Shown: positions 27,198 through 36,562 of the stretch, one piece after another
How positions within the stretch are numbered: the first letter of the stretch is position 1
How the letters are laid out: each line of letters opens with the position of its first letter
NCBI GenBank assembly: GCA_913060665.1
Contig: CAJXUY010000001.1
Location: 248,001 to 312,000, forward strand
Reading direction: 5' to 3'
Source of the DNA: an uncultured Oleiphilaceae bacterium
GTDB taxonomy: Bacteria > Pseudomonadota > Gammaproteobacteria > Pseudomonadales > Oleiphilaceae
DNA length: 64,000 bases
Notes under the pieces: generated by a model
What the model was told of the DNA's origin: nothing
Database searches by the model: none
What the model saw: the letters and a program-made list of their open reading frames with translations, nothing else
Translations under genes and position numbers: made by a program

Positions 27198-27662
27198 TCA
27201 ATGTTTTGATGTGATAGTAAAGGCTAACCGTTCTGTCTCATGCCCCATTAGCGTCACTGAAAACAACCAAACCATATTTTTGTCAACAGTACAAACAGGA
27301 ATGGTGATAACCCCCTCCCAATGCCCTTCAACGGCTGTCGGCGCAAGTACGGCCTGATTAACCCCCATAAACATATCTTTTCCATCCAGACTCACGATGA
27401 TACGGTCAAGATTAACGCTATTGTTAAATAGCATAACCGACAAGGGCACCAACGTGGGAAAGTCATTGGGTGAAACCGTAATCGTCACGTCACCAAATAG
27501 TAATGAACGATGGGTGCACGAACCTTGATTCAAGTGACATACTGGATACGCTACCCTTTCATCAGGCGTGTGTGATGGGTTATCTATAAGAGATGGAAGA
27601 AATAAAATTCCCACCAGAACTCCTAATAGCAAAAGTATCGTTAAAAGGTGCTTTAAACTCAA
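27198..27662 (-). CDS. Membrane-anchored protein paired with SCO gene, unknown function
   Basis: A 154-residue protein with an N-terminal hydrophobic segment (LLTILLLLGVLVGILFLPSL) and a beta-rich periplasmic part (YPVCHLNQGSCTHRSLLFGDVTITVSP, VPLSVMLFNNSVNLDRIIVSLDGKDMFMG). Three cysteines are present, at about 42, 48 and 124. Context suggests a partner in copper or oxidase assembly, but this is inference. It precedes the SCO gene by 9 bp. Confidence 0.5.
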   Translation of the reverse strand: MSLKHLLTILLLLGVLVGILFLPSLIDNPSHTPDERVAYPVCHLNQGSCTHRSLLFGDVTITVSPNDFPTLVPLSVMLFNNSVNLDRIIVSLDGKDMFMGVNQAVLAPTAVEGHWEGVITIPVCTVDKNMVWLFSVTLMGHETERLAFTITSKH

Positions 27663-27680
27663 AATAGAACACCCCCTGAG

Positions 27681-28079
27681 TTACATGTCTTCCAGACGTT
27701 TTTTCATCTGTTCATGTTTTACTAATACCTGCTCTATATGGTCAAGGTCCGCTTTCACTTTACCCTTACCAATACTTTTAGCTGAATAGTCAAACTCGAT
27801 ACCATAGTTAAACCGGCTATGGTGCTTCTCTCTGTACCGAACAATTCCGGGAACCAACTCAATTTCAACAAACCCAACTTCCATCTCTAAAGAGATAGAG
27901 AGGTTAATGTTATCCTTAAGTTCAAACACCTCGTCTGTCTGAATACCCATCCCATACTTACTGTAATCGAATGGCACTACATCAATCCATTCGGTTGAAA
28001 ATATCCCTCTACGGACTTTTACTTTAGAATTAAATTTTATCCACGGTAATCGAGGTTTTTGACGCCTTTCATCTGACAT
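27681..28079 (-). CDS. PilZ-like domain protein
   Basis: A 132-residue protein with the core KVKVRRGIFSTEWIDV, then DYSKYG at 38-43 (the D-x-S-x-x-G PilZ motif) and a beta-rich body. The upstream arginine motif is present only as KVRRG, so c-di-GMP binding is likely but not certain. It is 18 bp upstream of the SCO-pair operon on the same strand. It is the closer-to-canonical sister of the 21993-22403 protein. C-terminal 20 residues are a charged helix. Confidence 0.6.
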   Translation of the reverse strand: MSDERRQKPRLPWIKFNSKVKVRRGIFSTEWIDVVPFDYSKYGMGIQTDEVFELKDNINLSISLEMEVGFVEIELVPGIVRYREKHHSRFNYGIEFDYSAKSIGKGKVKADLDHIEQVLVKHEQMKKRLEDM

Positions 28080-28467
28080 AACATTATTTTCAAATAATTA
28101 AATACAATTAACCGCAAACCCTCGGTTAAACTCAACTCAGTAGCGCAGTGTAAATCAGCTTATTGATGATAAATTAAGAGATTTAATTTTTGCACAATAT
28201 TAGCGACAACGCCCCTCTAAATACACACAAATAGTGTTATATATAAATATAGCTTTATTTTAAAATCTAAGCACATAGAATAATGCATTGTTGTTGCCAT
28301 CAACTTGGAATTAAACATTATTCATCTAACTCGACTAATTAAAATACTGTTCGACCAACCTAATGTTGGACAACAAAAAACAACAAATAACCTGCAATAA
28401 TCGATAAGAATTCATTTACAATATCACTAGTTGTTATCTAGTTCCTTTTTTATATCCGGTAGGCGTC
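28080..28467. other. AT-rich divergent intergenic region
   Basis: About 388 bp with no supportable ORF. It holds promoters for the PilZ-like gene (minus) and the response regulator (plus). Small CCAAC-CTAAT-GTTGG inverted repeat near 28357-28371; I see no further signal. Confidence 0.45.
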
Positions 28468-28893
28468 ATGGCGGTTGGTAGGCACACTCATATTATTCTC
28501 GTCGAAGATAACCCTGATGACGAACTTCTAACCATTAGAGAAATAAAAAATAGTGGATTCAATGGGAAAATCACTAGTTTTTCAGATGGAGAGGAAGCCT
28601 TTCACTACCTTACAACTCCTAAAAAACTGCCTACTCTCATAATACTTGATGTAAAACTACCAAAACTGAACGGTATTGATATTTTAAGACAGGTACGATC
28701 ACAAAAAGAATTGTTGATGACCCCTGTGGTGATGTTTTCATCTTGTGACGAACCATGCCTTGTCGAAGAAGCCTATTCGCTGGGAGCGAATTCATATGTC
28801 ATCAAAGAAGATCATTTTCTGGAAAGTACAGACCAACTGACAGGGCTTGTTCACTACTGGACTAAAATACATAAGCCTATTTCAGCGGTTTAA
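28468..28893 (+). CDS. Single-domain response regulator (CheY/Rcp1-like)
   Basis: A 141-residue receiver domain: acidic pair E13-D14, phospho-acceptor Asp61 (LIILDVKLPKLNG), S91/S92, and Lys113 (SYVIKEDHF). Length and the N-terminal ILVEDNPDDELLTIREI segment match Rcp1-like regulators that pair with phytochrome or hybrid kinases. No output domain follows, so it acts by protein contact or phosphotransfer. No kinase is adjacent. Confidence 0.85.
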   Translation: MAVGRHTHIILVEDNPDDELLTIREIKNSGFNGKITSFSDGEEAFHYLTTPKKLPTLIILDVKLPKLNGIDILRQVRSQKELLMTPVVMFSSCDEPCLVEEAYSLGANSYVIKEDHFLESTDQLTGLVHYWTKIHKPISAV

Positions 28894-28932
28894 GTAAACA
28901 TGGCGTAGTTTAACAGTTGAACCGTTAGCTAC

Positions 28933-29460
28933 TTAAGAGCTAACTTGTGAATCAGCCAACGCTTTAGCTTCTTTCTCTTCGTGCTTTTGCTTCTCTTCTA
29001 ATAACAGCTGTTTTTCACGCCTAGCTTCGTTATTAAATATATCCTTGAACTGCTTTCTACTCTCTTGCCATAGGGTATTTTGAGCCTCAATTACTTCGTC
29101 TCTCAATATCATCGAGTATTTAATAAAATAAAGGTAATCTGAGTTCAAACGATATCGAGTATAGAACAGCTTTATAAACTCTCGGTGCTCAGGCGCAACC
29201 GTTAACTCCCATTCTTTAGTACCATTCATCAAGTACTGAGGCGACACACCTAGCAACTCGCAAAGCTTATTAAATTTTATCAAATCATTGGGGAGTGCTT
29301 TATCCTCAGGGTCTTCCCAACGAGCAATGGTATTGCGGTCAACTTCAATTAAACGCGCAACATGCATCTTAGATAATTTTCTGCAGTTTTTTTCCCGCGC
29401 TTTTCTTAACCTGGCCGCGAAGTCTTTTTTGATAACAGGAAACTGGGTTGTATAATTCAT
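28933..29460 (-). CDS. XRE-family DNA-binding regulator
   Basis: A 175-residue protein with an N-terminal helix-turn-helix (FAARLRKAREKNCRKLSKMHVARLIEVDRNTIARWEDPEDKAL, about 14-55), an LGVSPQYLMNG linker typical of cI-like proteins, and a charged C-terminal coil (ARREKQLLLEEKQKHEEKEAKALAD). Start is ATG 29460. It is divergent from the 59-residue ORF at 29664; the two operators at 29531-29588 lie between them, so it probably controls both, possibly by negative feedback. Confidence 0.75.
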   Translation of the reverse strand: MNYTTQFPVIKKDFAARLRKAREKNCRKLSKMHVARLIEVDRNTIARWEDPEDKALPNDLIKFNKLCELLGVSPQYLMNGTKEWELTVAPEHREFIKLFYTRYRLNSDYLYFIKYSMILRDEVIEAQNTLWQESRKQFKDIFNNEARREKQLLLEEKQKHEEKEAKALADSQVSS

Positions 29461-29530
29461 TATTGCTCTTATACCTACACATCATTAAGAGTGCTTTTTC
29501 TCATATTTATAATAATTAGTAAAACCACAC

Positions 29531-29548
29531 TGCTACTTCAAAGTAGCA
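29531..29548. promoter_or_regulatory. Operator 1 (perfect palindrome)
   Basis: TGCTACTT-CA-AAGTAGCA is a perfect 18-bp inverted repeat between the XRE gene and the 59-residue ORF. Its partner begins 40 bp downstream, about four helical turns away, which suits paired dimer binding. Confidence 0.7.
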
Positions 29549-29570
29549 TTTTTAATTTAAAACCGCATTA

Positions 29571-29588
29571 TGCTACTTCAATGTAGCA
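29571..29588. promoter_or_regulatory. Operator 2 (near-palindrome)
   Basis: TGCTACTTCAATGTAGCA shares TGCTACTTCA with operator 1 and has one central mismatch. The 40-bp centre spacing puts both sites on the same face of the helix. Confidence 0.65.
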
Positions 29589-29663
29589 GTTATTTTTTTT
29601 AGTTAAAAAAACAAGGCGTTTTATGATATAAACATCCACATAATTGAAGAGACAGGTAAGTAT

Positions 29664-29843
29664 ATGAACACACAAGTAAACGAAACAGTTACGTCGATTT
29701 TAAATAGCATGAACAAAAGCGAAGCCGAGCAACTCGCAGAGTTATGTAAGCACTTTTCAGCGTTAGATAAAGTTAACCGGCTGGAAATCGTTGAACACAC
29801 AAAACTCTACCATAGTGCTATCCAACTTCTCACGCCCCAATAA
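29664..29843 (+). CDS. Small unknown protein (59 aa), divergent from XRE gene
   Basis: A 59-residue ORF with helix-forming, slightly acidic composition (MNTQVNETVTSILNSMNKSEAE, LAELCKHFSALDKVNRLEIVEH) and no membrane segment. A weak AGG-type ribosome-binding site precedes ATG 29664. It is separated from the XRE gene by two operators, so likely co-regulated. It ends 26 bp from the convergent WYL gene. The function is unknown; an antitoxin, small regulator or modulator is possible. Confidence 0.5.
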   Translation: MNTQVNETVTSILNSMNKSEAEQLAELCKHFSALDKVNRLEIVEHTKLYHSAIQLLTPQ

Positions 29844-29869
29844 ACACCTTACTCACAGGCACGATTACA

Positions 29870-31000
29870 CTATTGTGATATTTCATGCTCACAATAGTTT
29901 GACACTAACGCCTGCAATTCAGACGTAATATCATTACGAATAATATCGGGCGAGATAATCGTGGCCACTCGGCCTAATCCCATTATCCAATTTTTAAGCT
30001 GAATCGTTCGCTTTACACTTGCCGTTAATTCGAACTGAGACTCACCAATTGCTATTAGCTGCTGGTCGTTACTAATAGGGTTTTCTGACAAGTCAGCAAT
30101 TAAGTTACTGGCTTCCGAAATTTTGAAGCGTAATACCAGACTGTAAAATGCCGTATCACTCTGATCAATAAAGACATCCATGCAGCCTTCATCTAAATAC
30201 GTTTTAAGGTTAAAGCTATCAGGCACGCTTGATGAGTATGTTGAAACGGCGATCTCGTCAATTTTATGTATTAAGAAATTTCTATATTCGTCTGGTTTAT
30301 CAATGTCTTCATGCTTCTTGGCGACAAGGTATAACTTAGGTAGCAGTATAACGACGCCATACGGATGCACTCGATAAGTTTTATCTCGATATCTAATCGT
30401 CAACTGTTTCTCTTTTAAGATTGCTCTATATATCGTGTCCAAAACCGTAATATCGTAGTTTGCAGCTTGAAGCCGCTGACCTCTTTGATAAAACTCTACC
30501 GAATCTTTGAGTCGTCCGAACTGCTGGGGGGAAACTTTAGATGCTTCTTTTTGTAACTTGGTGTCGGCATTCTTAAAGAATCGATCCATTTCAGATAACG
30601 TGTTCTTCGGCATAATTCCCGATAAATGCTTTTGGGTCATTGCAAAAGAGAGCGCTAGATAAGTCGGCATTTTCTCAAAATCATACGCTAGAGTTGAATA
30701 CGGATCCAAAGACCAAAGTAGACTTTTACCACTCCCCCTTTCAGCCTCTAGGCCAAAGTCGTTATCCCCTTCTTGGTTCAGTACATCATTTGCGCCATAC
30801 AAGAAGTTAAGATCTCTCTGTATAGTTCGTCGAGCAGAAGAGTAACTCTGTGACGAAGAGCCAGTAAGATCACACTCATCAGTCGCTCCTACTAAGTAAT
30901 CACTACTTAGTAGATGGCTGAGTATTTCATCAGTAGATTTTTCGATCTTAGACGCCCGCAAATAATCAAGAATCGCTAACCGCCGTACAAATGTTTTCAT
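29870..31000 (-). CDS. WYL-domain regulator
   Basis: A 376-residue protein with an N-terminal winged helix (RRLAILDYLRASKIEKSTDEILSHLL... RRTIQRDLNFLY) and a WYL-type domain (LTIRYRDKTYRVHPYGVVILLPKLYLVAKK, about 195-225), then a C-terminal extension (about 290-370) as in WCX. WYL domains sense nucleic acid or nucleotides; relatives regulate phage defence (BrxR/CapW) or DNA damage (PafBC). Its start is 38 bp after the recD stop, so it probably belongs to the recCBD transcript. Confidence 0.8.
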   Translation of the reverse strand: MKTFVRRLAILDYLRASKIEKSTDEILSHLLSSDYLVGATDECDLTGSSSQSYSSARRTIQRDLNFLYGANDVLNQEGDNDFGLEAERGSGKSLLWSLDPYSTLAYDFEKMPTYLALSFAMTQKHLSGIMPKNTLSEMDRFFKNADTKLQKEASKVSPQQFGRLKDSVEFYQRGQRLQAANYDITVLDTIYRAILKEKQLTIRYRDKTYRVHPYGVVILLPKLYLVAKKHEDIDKPDEYRNFLIHKIDEIAVSTYSSSVPDSFNLKTYLDEGCMDVFIDQSDTAFYSLVLRFKISEASNLIADLSENPISNDQQLIAIGESQFELTASVKRTIQLKNWIMGLGRVATIISPDIIRNDITSELQALVSNYCEHEISQ

Positions 31001-31038
31001 GGTATTTTATTCACAGTCAGAATCCACTCAATAAACCG

Positions 31039-32889
31039 TTAAAATAAATTGATTTGCGGCTTATCATGATACAATTTATCAAATAGGCCCGAGTTTCGAC
31101 TGACTCTTTTTTGAAGGCATTTACTCCACACCTGTTTGGTACAGTGGATTTCCAATTCACTTTTTGCTCGAGTAACGCCAGTATAAATCAACTCTCGACT
31201 AAGAATCGGTGAGTGATACTCCGGTAATATAATAGCAATGCGATTAAACTCAGAGCCTTGAGTTTTGTGTATCGTCATGGCATAGACCAACTCAAACGAT
31301 GGCAAGCGGCTTAAACTTAACCAACGAATAGTTCCATCCCCTATTGTAAACGCCGCTTGCAAACGATCTTCATGGCGCCAAATAATCCCGATATCACCAT
31401 TAAACAAACCCGACTCATAACTGTTTTCATTAATCATGATAGGGCAACCATGATAAAAAAGTGTATTGGTTGAAACGCCGAGATGGCGCTTGATCATACG
31501 ATCAATTTCTATATTGATCGCCTCTACTCCCCTATCACCTACCCGAGTAGCAGCCAGAATACGAAAAGCGGAAAACTGCTCTATCGCTAACAACACATCT
31601 TTTGATCGGCTGACTTGCAGGTAATGTGTATCCGTTAGCTTTTTTAGCCAATGGCTCAGGTCACCCTGACCACTCAAACGAACCTCTTCACTGGAATCAT
31701 TCAATAACGTCCAACTGCCCTTCACATCACCATCGATAATCGTCTTTGCAAGCCGCCCAATCCCACCATCATCGTTAAATCGATAACTTTTGACCAATTT
31801 AGTTAAGTAATCGACCGGAGTGCTCTTCGATACTGGTAACGAATAACCTGTTAATCTTGCTAGCTGGTCCGCATTTGATGGCCCATAGCCAGGATGAGGG
31901 TCTGGCGCAATATCGGCCAGTACACTACCTGCGGCAACTGAAGGCAATTGGTTAGAATCGCCTAACAATATTACCCGTGCATGATCTGGTAATGCTCTGA
32001 ATAATCGAGCGATAAGTGGCAGATCAACCATAGACGCTTCATCGACCAACAGTATATCAAGCGTTAATTGATTCGACTCGTTAAACCGAAATTGGTGTTG
32101 GCGGGGTATCACACCCAATAGACGGTGTATAGTCATTGCCTCATCGGGGACTGACGACCAGGCGGTATCAGACACACTATGCTGGCGTCGCAGTACTGCT
32201 TTAGCATTGCCGATAGACTCGGTCAAACGCTGAGCGGCCTTTCCTGTTGGAGCCACCATCTTTATGATAAACGGTGCGTTAAAGACTTCACATAACGCCA
32301 CCAACAATTTAGTCACGGTGGTAGTCTTACCCGTTCCCGGGCCTCCCGTCACGATGCTAAACTGTTTGCCTAATGCATTTGCGACACTGGCCTTTTGCCA
32401 ATCAATATCCGCCTCATCATGACCATCAAGGCGTTCACCGAATAACATAGAAAGAGCTTCAGATGCTCGATTATGATCAAAGGGCACTTCCTGGCTGTAC
32501 TTTTTAATGGCTTGTGTGATTTCATCTTCAAATTGCCAATAACGCCGCAAATATAATCGCCCACTTTCGTAAACAAGGGGGTGCCCACAGGCTGGAGCAA
32601 TAGACAATTCACTTAAGTGCTGGTCCCAGTCTGTTATAAGCGGGAACTTATATCCTCCAGAGCGATCACCGGCTTCGCTTATGTGCTCCCACTGAACAGT
32701 GTTAGCCCACTCGTCCAACTGTAAACAACTATGGCCTTCTCGCAGCGCCTGACTGCATGCAATAACTGAAAAAAAGAATAATGGGTCATCCATACAATCC
32801 ATAACCGTAGCTAAAGACTTAGCTAAAAAGAAATCGATTTCTCTAACAGCCGGATATACAGACACAAACTCGACATAACGACTATGCAT
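31039..32889 (-). CDS. recD: Exodeoxyribonuclease V alpha subunit RecD
   Basis: A 616-residue SF1 helicase: Walker A GGPGTGKTTT at about 182-191, DEAS box (LLVDEASMVD), and C-terminal motif YAMTIHKTQGSEF. RecD is the fast 5'-3' motor of RecBCD and controls nuclease activity and Chi response. ATG 32889 overlaps the recB stop by 8 bp with AAGG upstream; the frame is open to 32991 but that start would bury 110 bp inside recB without support. Confidence 0.95.
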   Translation of the reverse strand: MHSRYVEFVSVYPAVREIDFFLAKSLATVMDCMDDPLFFFSVIACSQALREGHSCLQLDEWANTVQWEHISEAGDRSGGYKFPLITDWDQHLSELSIAPACGHPLVYESGRLYLRRYWQFEDEITQAIKKYSQEVPFDHNRASEALSMLFGERLDGHDEADIDWQKASVANALGKQFSIVTGGPGTGKTTTVTKLLVALCEVFNAPFIIKMVAPTGKAAQRLTESIGNAKAVLRRQHSVSDTAWSSVPDEAMTIHRLLGVIPRQHQFRFNESNQLTLDILLVDEASMVDLPLIARLFRALPDHARVILLGDSNQLPSVAAGSVLADIAPDPHPGYGPSNADQLARLTGYSLPVSKSTPVDYLTKLVKSYRFNDDGGIGRLAKTIIDGDVKGSWTLLNDSSEEVRLSGQGDLSHWLKKLTDTHYLQVSRSKDVLLAIEQFSAFRILAATRVGDRGVEAINIEIDRMIKRHLGVSTNTLFYHGCPIMINENSYESGLFNGDIGIIWRHEDRLQAAFTIGDGTIRWLSLSRLPSFELVYAMTIHKTQGSEFNRIAIILPEYHSPILSRELIYTGVTRAKSELEIHCTKQVWSKCLQKRVSRNSGLFDKLYHDKPQINLF

Positions 32890-35800
32890 TTTGATTGCCT
32901 TGAGCGATATTCTCGCTGGTTTCAACCATTGTCCGTCCTTCACCATGAGGCCCAAATACCTCGTCCAATCGGTTAAGTAAATCTTCATCAATGGCTGAAA
33001 AGTAGATACCTGTCTGTTCGGTCAGATTCATTCCCCTAAGGTATAGATAGTAGACCCCCCCAAAGTGTAATTGCGGTGTATAACCCTTTACTCTCTGCTT
33101 TAGATAACGGTGAAGGGCTAAGCTGTAGATTAGATATTGGAGATCATAATAGTTATCTTGAATATTCTGTGACAAGCTCTGGTGCTCATACCGTTCATAA
33201 CTATCCCCTAGGTAAGTCGACTTATAATCGGCAATAAAATAACGACCTTGCCATTCAAAAACCAGATCGATAAATCCATGCATCATACCTTTTAATTGGG
33301 CCCCATCAGGCAATTGTGGAAACACATTGGACATTCTATGGTGCTGTAACACTGCGCCCAACGCTTGCCTTGATGTATCTTTAATAGGGAAATAAAATTC
33401 CACTTCACGTAGCGTTTGCTCCATCGACAGCGCGCTAAGCGACAAGTCTCCTGAAAGTGTCGCGTTAAGACATTTATCTAACCATTCCGCCAACGCATCT
33501 TCTTTGCTGTTATCAAGTTCACCAAAACGGATTAATGGCTTACGCAAGACTTGAGCCCAATTGGGTTGTTGAAAGTCAGCCACCTCCAATGCATCGTGGA
33601 GAAGATTTCCCGCAGCCGCACCTTTTTTGAGGGTAAACCGTAACTCTGTTTTTTGTTTTACGTCTGCCCCGTCTAGGTCATCACTATTATCACGGTCCGG
33701 CTCAGCCATAACACCATGTTTTATATTTCGAGTAATTGCAGAGAACGAACTAATCCACCATTTATCATCAATAAGTCGTGTCATTCGTTCAACTCGAACA
33801 GGAGGCACCGTTTCTGATAGAGCCTCGTTGGAATTATCACCATCGCTAACTATTGGTGAATGGTGACGATCAACCCCTGATGCATCGATTACTTCAGCAC
33901 TATGAGGAGTGTCTGCAACGATGGTTGACACCGAAGCCAACAGGTTGTCACCTTTGTTGAGACCTAACATTAAACCTAGTGGTGATCGATGATAATCAGA
34001 AAACGGAGTCACCCCGATATAACAGGCGTATTTAGCACGGGTAATTGCCACATAAAGCAGCCGCACATCCTCTGCCATACGCTCTTGCTGCGATATCTGC
34101 TGGATGGTCTTATCAGCACCGACAAATACTTTTGGCGATTTGGTGTTTTCGTCATGATATGAGTAATAGGCTGGCTTCTGGCTACCTCCCCCTTTGGCCC
34201 TGGTCGCAAAGGGAATAAACACCACAGGGTATTCAAGCCCTTTTGATCCATGAAGTGTGATTATCTGAATTAGGTTTTCATCACTTTCTAATCTTAGCTC
34301 TGATGCACTATCAGCAGCTGGGGCTTCTATTTTATCCCTTAGCCAGCTAACTAACTCCCAAGGCTGTCGATGTTTTTGACTAGCCGCTTGCAGCAGCTCC
34401 AGTAAATGTAAAGTATTGGTTAACGCCCGTTCATGGCGCTCACTGTCAGGCTTAAAGCTCTGATGAATGAGTTTAAACAACGTCGCCATCACCCCTTTAC
34501 GGACCCAGTTATGTCTTAACTCCAAAAAGCGATTACGATTATCTTCCCAGAATATTTCATCTTCTTGTAACCTATAAAGCTGCTGACTATCAAAACCGCA
34601 TAAGCGCGTAGACAGCGCCGCAACCAACATTCGATCATCCTCTGCTAACAGTATCCCCACGAGTACTGTGAGTAATTCTGATGCCTCGATGCTTAAGAAA
34701 ACATTATCACGGTTGCTAAGGTACACCGATGCGTAACCATAATATGACAGAGCAGTTTGCATTTCCTCTGCCTCATTACGATCTCTAACGAGAATCGCAA
34801 TATCCTTCTCTTCTATCGAAACTTGATTACCTGAGTTACCATCTTCCCCTGAACTGAGGATACCACCTAAAACTTCTTTCTCATCTGAAGGGTTCGCTTG
34901 ACGGGGTTCTACACAAGTGCCGAGTAAATATTTGATTTCACGGGCACACCAGTCTGCTATAACCGTCCTAAACTGCTGATTATTGGTGCTCTTCCCATAG
35001 TTTTCATCCTCACCAAAGTATATATACTTCAATGGCTTATATAATACACCTGAGAAACTACTTTTATCCGTCTGAGGCGCTGATTTAACAGGAACATAAC
35101 CAATACCATAATTGAAGACATGAGTCGTTTGCGCCACTTCTCCCGTATTCGTATAAGTATCGGAACCCCCTACTCGGCACTCTTCGATAGGCAGTGTCTG
35201 CCCATAAAACAACCTGTTATAGCCTTCTATTATTAGCGATGAAGACCGCCAATTAGTATCCATGAACCACTGATGATCTGAATGATCCCGCGCGGTTAAA
35301 TATGCGAATACATCCCCCCCCCTAAACCCGTATATAGCTTGTTTAGGGTCACCAATCATATAGAGACCCGTTGGAGTAGACGGTGGACAGTCGGAGCGGT
35401 TATATATAACGTCAAATATCGAGTATTGGCTAGGGTCAGTGTCCTGAAACTCATCTACCAAGGCAACGGGATATTGAGTGCTTAGCTGTTTAGCAAGCGC
35501 ACCCCCGGTTTGACTTTGTAAGCTTTTCTGAAGTGATATAACCAAATCATCAAAATCCATAAGCGCTGATTGTTTTTTTCGATCTATAATTGCTTCGCTT
35601 ATAGATGTTATCGCCTTGGTTACGATAGCATCCGCTCTGGCACGGCTTATCTCTGACTCAATTTTTAACGCCTGTTGTTTTAATTCTTTTAGAGGCAAAA
35701 ATAACGTATTCAACTCCTCTTTTACACCCGATGGTTTTCGAGCATAACGCTTACCATCAAATACTGATGCAGCGGCCTTTGGCATAGCATCTAGCGTAAC

Positions 35801-36562
35801 CGACGTAAGCCAAGTAACTAATTGATTGTATTCATCGACTCTGGCTGCCTTATCTTTATGGTTTTCAATTAACGCTTGAAACACACTCTTAGACTGCTGT
35901 TGGATAACACGGCAGGCGTCAGCCTTTTTTCGGAGAAAAGACTGCGTTACGTACTCGGGACTACTTCCCTCTATCGCTAACTCTTTACCGAGCAAAGAGC
36001 TGAATGTATCGGTAAACGCTTCTGGCGAAGGGTAATAGCGACTCACCTCAAGGTAATCTTCAGAAGTAGATTCAAGGCTCCTATACCAGTCTCTAACGGC
36101 TTCCAGTTTTAACTCACCACTATCGATCTCCATCTCAAGATCGAACGATAGACCACTTTCAAACGCGTGTTGAGATAACACTCGCTTACAGAACCCATGA
36201 ATGGTAAAAATAGATGCTTCGTCAAGGTCACCAATCGCGGTACGCAGAATGATACTGGCTTCTTCATGACTAATGGCTGACTCAAGACTACGATAAAACT
36301 CATCAGTTGAATCGCGCATCCCCCATTGTGCGAGAGTGCATCTCAGTTCAGCATCAATTCGACCTTTGAGCTCCTCTGTCGCGGCCTTGGTAAACGTCAC
36401 CACCAATAGGTTTTGTACCTTTAGCTTACGCTCTAGTAACAACCTTAAGTAAATACGGGTAATATTAAAGGTTTTTCCGGTTCCAGCGCTAGCCTCTATC
36501 AAGTGGATGCCTTCAAGCGGAATCTTATGGGCCTCTAACGTTAATACTACGTCACGACTCAC
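32882..36562 (-). CDS. recB: Exodeoxyribonuclease V beta subunit RecB
   Basis: A 1226-residue UvrD-like helicase with nuclease: Walker A ASAGTGKT at 24-31, DEFQDTD (helicase motif II), the YGFRGGD motif (412-417) coded by a nine-G run, and the nuclease lysine in DYK at 1112-1114. It unwinds and degrades double-strand ends and loads RecA. GTG 36562 shares bases with the recC stop TGA (GTGA). Helicase core and nuclease are full length. Confidence 0.95.
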   Translation of the reverse strand: MSRDVVLTLEAHKIPLEGIHLIEASAGTGKTFNITRIYLRLLLERKLKVQNLLVVTFTKAATEELKGRIDAELRCTLAQWGMRDSTDEFYRSLESAISHEEASIILRTAIGDLDEASIFTIHGFCKRVLSQHAFESGLSFDLEMEIDSGELKLEAVRDWYRSLESTSEDYLEVSRYYPSPEAFTDTFSSLLGKELAIEGSSPEYVTQSFLRKKADACRVIQQQSKSVFQALIENHKDKAARVDEYNQLVTWLTSVTLDAMPKAAASVFDGKRYARKPSGVKEELNTLFLPLKELKQQALKIESEISRARADAIVTKAITSISEAIIDRKKQSALMDFDDLVISLQKSLQSQTGGALAKQLSTQYPVALVDEFQDTDPSQYSIFDVIYNRSDCPPSTPTGLYMIGDPKQAIYGFRGGDVFAYLTARDHSDHQWFMDTNWRSSSLIIEGYNRLFYGQTLPIEECRVGGSDTYTNTGEVAQTTHVFNYGIGYVPVKSAPQTDKSSFSGVLYKPLKYIYFGEDENYGKSTNNQQFRTVIADWCAREIKYLLGTCVEPRQANPSDEKEVLGGILSSGEDGNSGNQVSIEEKDIAILVRDRNEAEEMQTALSYYGYASVYLSNRDNVFLSIEASELLTVLVGILLAEDDRMLVAALSTRLCGFDSQQLYRLQEDEIFWEDNRNRFLELRHNWVRKGVMATLFKLIHQSFKPDSERHERALTNTLHLLELLQAASQKHRQPWELVSWLRDKIEAPAADSASELRLESDENLIQIITLHGSKGLEYPVVFIPFATRAKGGGSQKPAYYSYHDENTKSPKVFVGADKTIQQISQQERMAEDVRLLYVAITRAKYACYIGVTPFSDYHRSPLGLMLGLNKGDNLLASVSTIVADTPHSAEVIDASGVDRHHSPIVSDGDNSNEALSETVPPVRVERMTRLIDDKWWISSFSAITRNIKHGVMAEPDRDNSDDLDGADVKQKTELRFTLKKGAAAGNLLHDALEVADFQQPNWAQVLRKPLIRFGELDNSKEDALAEWLDKCLNATLSGDLSLSALSMEQTLREVEFYFPIKDTSRQALGAVLQHHRMSNVFPQLPDGAQLKGMMHGFIDLVFEWQGRYFIADYKSTYLGDSYERYEHQSLSQNIQDNYYDLQYLIYSLALHRYLKQRVKGYTPQLHFGGVYYLYLRGMNLTEQTGIYFSAIDEDLLNRLDEVFGPHGEGRTMVETSENIAQGNQNA
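35314..35322. repeat. Nine-base C homopolymer (G9 in recB)
   Basis: Nine consecutive C on the plus strand encode AGG GGG GGG GAT (codons 414-417 of recB, Arg-Gly-Gly-Asp). A one-base slip would truncate RecB within motif YGFRGGD. Runs of this length are known slip sites; the reading frame in this window is intact. Confidence 0.7.

Noticed and set aside
32890-32991. Longer recD start
   Set aside because: It would overlap recB by 110 bp; ATG 32889 has a ribosome-binding site and the usual 8-bp overlap.
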